This document shows, one piece after another, positions 46,195 to 49,791 of a DNA stretch of 49,791 nucleotides. A program made the translations under genes and the position numbers. Under the pieces are notes generated by a model, which saw nothing but the letters and a program-made list of their open reading frames with translations, was not told the origin of the DNA and made no database searches. The DNA comes from Rhizobiaceae bacterium (GTDB taxonomy: Bacteria > Pseudomonadota > Alphaproteobacteria > Rhizobiales > Rhizobiaceae), in NCBI GenBank assembly GCA_017644105.1, contig JAEPMD010000014.1, forward strand, positions 53,878 to 103,668, given 5' to 3'. Position 1 is the first letter of the stretch; each line of letters begins with the position of its first letter.

Positions 46195-47808
46195 ATGGCG
46201 CAAGCTAAAATTGATCCATTGACGTTGAACGTCAACACTTTTCAAGCCGATCCATTATTGCGCGATATTGCCGGTCAAATGCCACGTGCAGCCCAGGCAC
46301 AATTTTCTCTTTTAGGACAATATGCCGGATCGCATGAAGCGGATGAACTTGCGCGCCTAGCCAATGAGATAAAGCCGCAGCTGCGCACGAGCGACACTTT
46401 TGGTGACCAATTAAACCAGGTTGAATATCATCCGGCATGGCATGCGCTTCAGCGAAAAGCAGTAAGTTATGATCTTCATGCGTCCGTTTGGGATGATGCG
46501 CAGCGCAGAACGGCTGGCTATGGCCATCAGATGCGCACGATGAGCTTATACTTATCCTCTGGACTGGAGGCGGGTCATTTAACCCAATCAACAACGACGC
46601 ATGCGTCGTTGGCACTGATTTTATCCAATCCAGCACTTCGTCGAGATTGGTCCGGCAAATTGTTATCGCGCATGTATGATAGTACCGATACGGCGCCGGC
46701 GAAAAAGAATGGTTTGTTGATCGGTTGGGCTGTGAGTGAGCGCAAAAGCGGTGGTTCCATTGAACAGATTGATGCATCTGCTGTTAAGGTAAGTGAGGGT
46801 TTATTTCGCATATCTGGCGAAAAATGGCATGTGTCTGCGCCGATGAGTGATGCATTTATTGTCTTGGCGCAAACAAATGCTGGTGTGAGCTGTTTTTTGG
46901 TGCCGCGATTATTGCAGGACAATTCTCAGAACAATATTGAGATATTGCGGTTGCGCGAACAGGTGGGTTACCACTCAAATCCGCAAGCCGAGATGAAATT
47001 TCATAATGCTTTCGGGTTTTTGCTTGGCAATGAAGGCGATGGCATGCGCACCGTATTGGACGCCATTACCCTCATTCGGCATGATATTTCCGTCATATCC
47101 GCTGGATTGATGCGGTCCAGTTTGGCCAAAGCGGTTCATTACTGGCGTCAGAACCCTCAACATCTGTCGGATGATATTGCGCCGCGTGTGCTGGCGGATA
47201 TGGCGCTTGATGTGGCTGGTGCGACAGCCTTGATGATGCGGATTGCGCGCGCATACGACAATGCTGCCAAATCTCCCGAGGATGCAGCCTATGCAAGGCT
47301 GATGACGCCGGTTGCAAAATATTGGGTGTGTAAAACATCGCCAACATTGATTTCAGAAACTATGGAAAGCGTCGGATCAGCTGCGTTTGCATCCGGCTCG
47401 AGCTTGGGGCGCAACCATCGTGATGCGATTACCAATCTAATTTATGAAACGGGCAGCGACCTCATGTCGAAAGATGTGCTTCGCGTATTAAAACATGGTC
47501 GCGATCTTTTTGATTCTGTTGTGCGTGATGTCACAACGGATCTTGGCAATGTCAGCGAAAAAACCCATCAGGTGCTCAATGCGTGCATGCTGGTTTGTGA
47601 AAATGATGCTGGCATGTCGCGGATGCTGACAGAGCAGCTTGCGCTTTCAGGGGCCGCATCTGAATTGAAGCGCATTGGGGCAGGGCCCATTGCGGAAGCC
47701 TTTACTGAGACTCGGCTTGGCGGAGCCTGGCGTTCAAGCTACGGCATGTTGGATGGTCGCTTTGATGCGCACCGTATTTTGGAGCTGCTATATCCGCAAA
47801 ACCGCTAG
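46195..47808 (+). CDS. AidB-like acyl-CoA dehydrogenase family protein
   Basis: A 537-residue flavoprotein of the acyl-CoA dehydrogenase superfamily, of the AidB size and layout. An N-terminal helical extension (about 1-150) precedes the beta domain (GWAVSERKSGGSIEQIDASA near 180, SGEKWHVSAPMSDAFIVLAQ near 205) and the C-terminal helical domain. The segment that in AidB reads like IWEGSGN is LIYETGSDLM here, a clear departure. E. coli AidB binds DNA and is induced by alkylation; this protein's role is not evident. It diverges from pyrB, and GGAAAG lies about ten bases before the ATG. An ordinary metabolic dehydrogenase is less likely given the extension. Confidence 0.85.
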   Translation: MAQAKIDPLTLNVNTFQADPLLRDIAGQMPRAAQAQFSLLGQYAGSHEADELARLANEIKPQLRTSDTFGDQLNQVEYHPAWHALQRKAVSYDLHASVWDDAQRRTAGYGHQMRTMSLYLSSGLEAGHLTQSTTTHASLALILSNPALRRDWSGKLLSRMYDSTDTAPAKKNGLLIGWAVSERKSGGSIEQIDASAVKVSEGLFRISGEKWHVSAPMSDAFIVLAQTNAGVSCFLVPRLLQDNSQNNIEILRLREQVGYHSNPQAEMKFHNAFGFLLGNEGDGMRTVLDAITLIRHDISVISAGLMRSSLAKAVHYWRQNPQHLSDDIAPRVLADMALDVAGATALMMRIARAYDNAAKSPEDAAYARLMTPVAKYWVCKTSPTLISETMESVGSAAFASGSSLGRNHRDAITNLIYETGSDLMSKDVLRVLKHGRDLFDSVVRDVTTDLGNVSEKTHQVLNACMLVCENDAGMSRMLTEQLALSGAASELKRIGAGPIAEAFTETRLGGAWRSSYGMLDGRFDAHRILELLYPQNR

Positions 47809-47814
47809 CGGATT

Positions 47815-48753
47815 TTATATCCATGCATGTAATTTTTCCATCGTGATTAGAACGAGCGGGATGGTGAAGAATGATGCAACAACCTGCAATGATGCTATAG
47901 AAGCGTAGAGCGGTGCATCTCCCCCCATTTTCTGTGCCAAAACATAACCGTTATTTGCCGTTGGCACTGAGCAAGCAATGGTGAAGAGCGTGAGTTCCGT
48001 CAATGCAAAGTCAAAGAACGTTCCGATAATGAGCGCCATTACGGGAAGCACGAGTAGCTTCACGCAAACGGCAAATATGGTGAGAAGGTTAGGGTGTGTG
48101 ATCATATATATGCTCAAGCCCGCGCCAATCATCAATAGACCCATGCCAAGGGAAGCGCGTGCAATAAAGTCGATGCTTTGCTCGATCGGCGGATAAAGCT
48201 TTATGCCCAGAGCCTGGAACAATATTGCAAAGATGGCCGCTATAATGATGGGATTGGTGAACATCTTTTTAGCAAAAGACGTCAATGAGTGGCGGGTATC
48301 ATCGAAAGCCACCATGACGGCGACATTGACGAAGTTGATCGGCAAGATAATGACCAACATGATCACGGCTACAAATGTCAGACCTTCATTGCCAAACATT
48401 TTTTCCGCAATGGCAAGCGCCATGAAACCATGCCAACGTGTTGTGGTTTGAAAAACCGACGTAAATTGTGGCTTGCTGACATTTTTTCGTTTGAAATATG
48501 GCCACAAAATCAGGATCAACACCGGAATAGAGCCAAATGCCAAAATGCTTGCCAGCATGATTTGATCAACGGGCAGGGTGGCGAAATCTGCTGTGACAAT
48601 CGAATGGAATATCAAGCCTGGGAATAAGACGTAAAAGCCGAAATTATTGAAATGAGGCCAGAAATCAGGCGAAATCAGGCGTGAATTTTTGAGCGCGACA
48701 CCAAAAGCGACGATCAAAAATACGGGTAAAATGGATTCAAAAATTATCAGCAT
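47815..48753 (-). CDS. AEC family transporter (auxin efflux carrier-like)
   Basis: A 312-residue protein with ten hydrophobic segments in two sets of five, the layout of the AEC/bile-acid-transporter-like fold. The N-terminus has ILPVFLIVAFGVALKNSRLI and the middle has a polar loop rich in charged residues near 90; the second half has GLLMIGAGLSIYMI and CSVPTANNGYVLAQKMGG, the typical late motif with Asn and Pro breaks. Substrates of bacterial members include malate and malonate; none can be assigned here. It converges with the acyl-CoA dehydrogenase gene (six bases between stops). GAAGG precedes the ATG. Confidence 0.9.
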   Translation of the reverse strand: MLIIFESILPVFLIVAFGVALKNSRLISPDFWPHFNNFGFYVLFPGLIFHSIVTADFATLPVDQIMLASILAFGSIPVLILILWPYFKRKNVSKPQFTSVFQTTTRWHGFMALAIAEKMFGNEGLTFVAVIMLVIILPINFVNVAVMVAFDDTRHSLTSFAKKMFTNPIIIAAIFAILFQALGIKLYPPIEQSIDFIARASLGMGLLMIGAGLSIYMITHPNLLTIFAVCVKLLVLPVMALIIGTFFDFALTELTLFTIACSVPTANNGYVLAQKMGGDAPLYASIASLQVVASFFTIPLVLITMEKLHAWI

Positions 48754-48964
48754 TTTTTAATGCCTTCACGTTGGAGAGGGAAACATGGATAGGAGTGCTG
48801 TTGGGCTGAGTCAATCTAATATTTAGCCAACAAATCGGGATTTGATCTTCTGCGTTAACCTTAACAAATGGTTTACATTGCGCGAAGGGCTGTTTTTGAC
48901 ATAGATTTCGTGTAAGGATAGGGCAGGCTGTCAAAGCCATAAAAATACATGTAAGGGTTGTGCG

Positions 48965-49354
48965 TTGAGATATTTGATCATTTTTTGGGGAATTCCCGTA
49001 GGCTTGCTATCACTTTGGCACGTGCTTTCAATGAATGATCTAAACTTTGGTTTGTTCTTTTTATCCCGCGAATTTAACGACACATATTTTGGTATTTACA
49101 GCCAGATAACGGGGGTAGAGGTAGATGCCATTCGTACTTCGTTGCCGCGAATCTTGTTGATCGACACTGTTTTCGTGTTCGCGGTTGTGTATTTCAAACC
49201 CTTTAGTCGACTGCGCAATTGGTGGAAAAACTATCGGACGTCAAAACTGGCGCCGATTGAAGAGCCTCATCAATCACCATATCAAGTTCTTGAAACTGCT
49301 CAAGACGCTGTATTCTCACCAGTGAGTGAAAATAACCTATCAAGAGCGCCTTGA
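48965..49354 (+). CDS. DUF6105-type small membrane protein
   Basis: A 129-residue protein with two hydrophobic segments: [21 protein letters not shown] at the N-terminus and [18 protein letters not shown] near 65-85, with [20 protein letters not shown] between. I recognise this as the DUF6105 pattern found in Rhizobiales, from memory. The C-terminal tail of about 45 residues is soluble. The start is TTG behind AGGG. Its last 55 bases overlap ruvX on the opposite strand, a longer convergent overlap than usual, and the tail sequence there is constrained by ruvX. Confidence 0.72.
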   Translation: MRYLIIFWGIPVGLLSLWHVLSMNDLNFGLFFLSREFNDTYFGIYSQITGVEVDAIRTSLPRILLIDTVFVFAVVYFKPFSRLRNWWKNYRTSKLAPIEEPHQSPYQVLETAQDAVFSPVSENNLSRAP

Positions 49355-49785
49355 AGTATAAAAGCAGCAGCGGCTGAATCGATGCGCTCTTTGCGCTTGT
49401 TGCGCGACACATCCATGCCAATCAAAGCCCGTTCCGCAGCAACGGTTGATAATCGTTCATCCCAGAACACGAATGGGATATCGGTCAATTTGCTTATGTT
49501 CGAAACAAAGGCTTTTGTCGCCTGAACGCGAGGACCTTGGGTTCCGTCCATATTCGATGGTAGGCCGATTATGGCCACACCGACATTTTCTGCTGCCATC
49601 ACTTCAATTAATTCTTCAGCGTCTAATTTGAATTTGCGGCGCTTTATGACAGGACGGGGATTGGCAAAGCTCATGCCGAGATCAGAAATGGCAATCCCAA
49701 TGGTTTTGGTGCCTAAATCGAGACCAATAAGGGTCTGTCCCTTTTCCAAATGATTGGAAACATCTTCAATTTCGATAATTGCCAT
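49300..49785 (-). CDS. ruvX: putative pre-16S rRNA nuclease / Holliday junction resolvase RuvX
   Basis: A 161-residue RNase H-fold protein of the YqgF family, essential in E. coli and linked to 16S rRNA 5' end maturation. The first catalytic aspartate is Asp23 in [17 protein letters not shown]; the glutamate lies in [16 protein letters not shown] and the last aspartate in [13 protein letters not shown]. Length is normal plus about 15 extra N-terminal residues. The ATG is at 49785, six bases from the right edge. It overlaps the end of the small membrane protein gene on the plus strand. Confidence 0.96.
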   Translation of the reverse strand: MAIIEIEDVSNHLEKGQTLIGLDLGTKTIGIAISDLGMSFANPRPVIKRRKFKLDAEELIEVMAAENVGVAIIGLPSNMDGTQGPRVQATKAFVSNISKLTDIPFVFWDERLSTVAAERALIGMDVSRNKRKERIDSAAAAFILQGALDRLFSLTGENTAS

Positions 49786-49791
49786 GGTGAT

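Noticed and set aside
48861-48876. CtrA site TTAACAAATGGTTTAC upstream of the DUF6105-type gene
   Set aside because: The second half is TTTAC instead of TTAAC, and such a half-match is expected by chance in A+T-rich DNA.

Overview
The window is a stretch of chromosome from an alphaproteobacterium, most likely a marine-type member of the Hyphomicrobiales (Rhizobiales) with unusually A+T-leaning DNA. The gene neighbourhoods point there: uvrA-ssb-marC-gyrA-coaD-ppi-ppi-queA-tgt, clpP-clpX-lon-hup, DUF3572 next to divK-pleD-rpmG, topA-rnr-DUF983-nudix, and pyrB-pyrC'-plsY-dprA near ruvX are arrangements I associate with rhizobia and their relatives. DivK and PleD, alphaproteobacterial LexA boxes (GAAC-N7-GAAC), a DUF6105-type protein and a PyrC-like partner without metal ligands agree with this. 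No IS element, prophage, CRISPR array, tRNA or rRNA gene was seen, so this is conserved core genome. Genus is not assigned.

Layout. 1-776: 5' end of glnA, and glnB behind a good sigma-54 promoter. 777-9497: uvrA with a trailing VOC gene, an SOS box between uvrA and ssb, a small periplasmic protein, marC, then gyrA and coaD. 9585-12891: two cyclophilins and the queuosine genes queA and tgt. 12921-17734: galE, then kdsD-kdsB-kdsA for KDO synthesis and cysQ. 17944-21030: a flavin reductase facing a DUF898/M48 protease/VOC operon. 21413-26720: clpP, clpX, lon and an HU gene, three of them closed by clear terminators. 26856-30563: an unlisted 28-residue membrane protein gene with its own strong promoter, then dnaE. 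30560-34806: SOS-boxed dinB, a HAD/DUF3572 pair, divK-pleD. 34807-35413: a probable structured small RNA and rpmG. 35484-41592: topA-rnr-DUF983-nudix (minus strand). 41826-49785: a small conserved-looking protein gene, pyrB-pyrC'-plsY-dprA, an AidB-like acyl-CoA dehydrogenase, an AEC transporter, a DUF6105-type protein and ruvX.

Functionally the window is housekeeping: nitrogen sensing, DNA replication, repair, topology and uptake, proteolysis, envelope precursor synthesis, pyrimidine synthesis, tRNA modification and cell-cycle signalling. Several genes start with TTG or GTG behind good Shine-Dalgarno sequences, and many adjacent genes are coupled by overlaps of a few bases.

The points most worth checking are: (1) a roughly 150-nt three-hairpin RNA candidate between pleD and rpmG with CCTCCTC in an apical loop; (2) a Tgt enzyme that has lost three of its four structural zinc ligands while keeping both catalytic aspartates; (3) a 28-residue single-span membrane protein after hup whose promoter spacer holds a near-match to the SOS box, reminiscent of SOS-induced division inhibitors; (4) a terminator-like hairpin inside the apparent rpmG leader; and (5) a dihydroorotase homologue with every metal ligand replaced.
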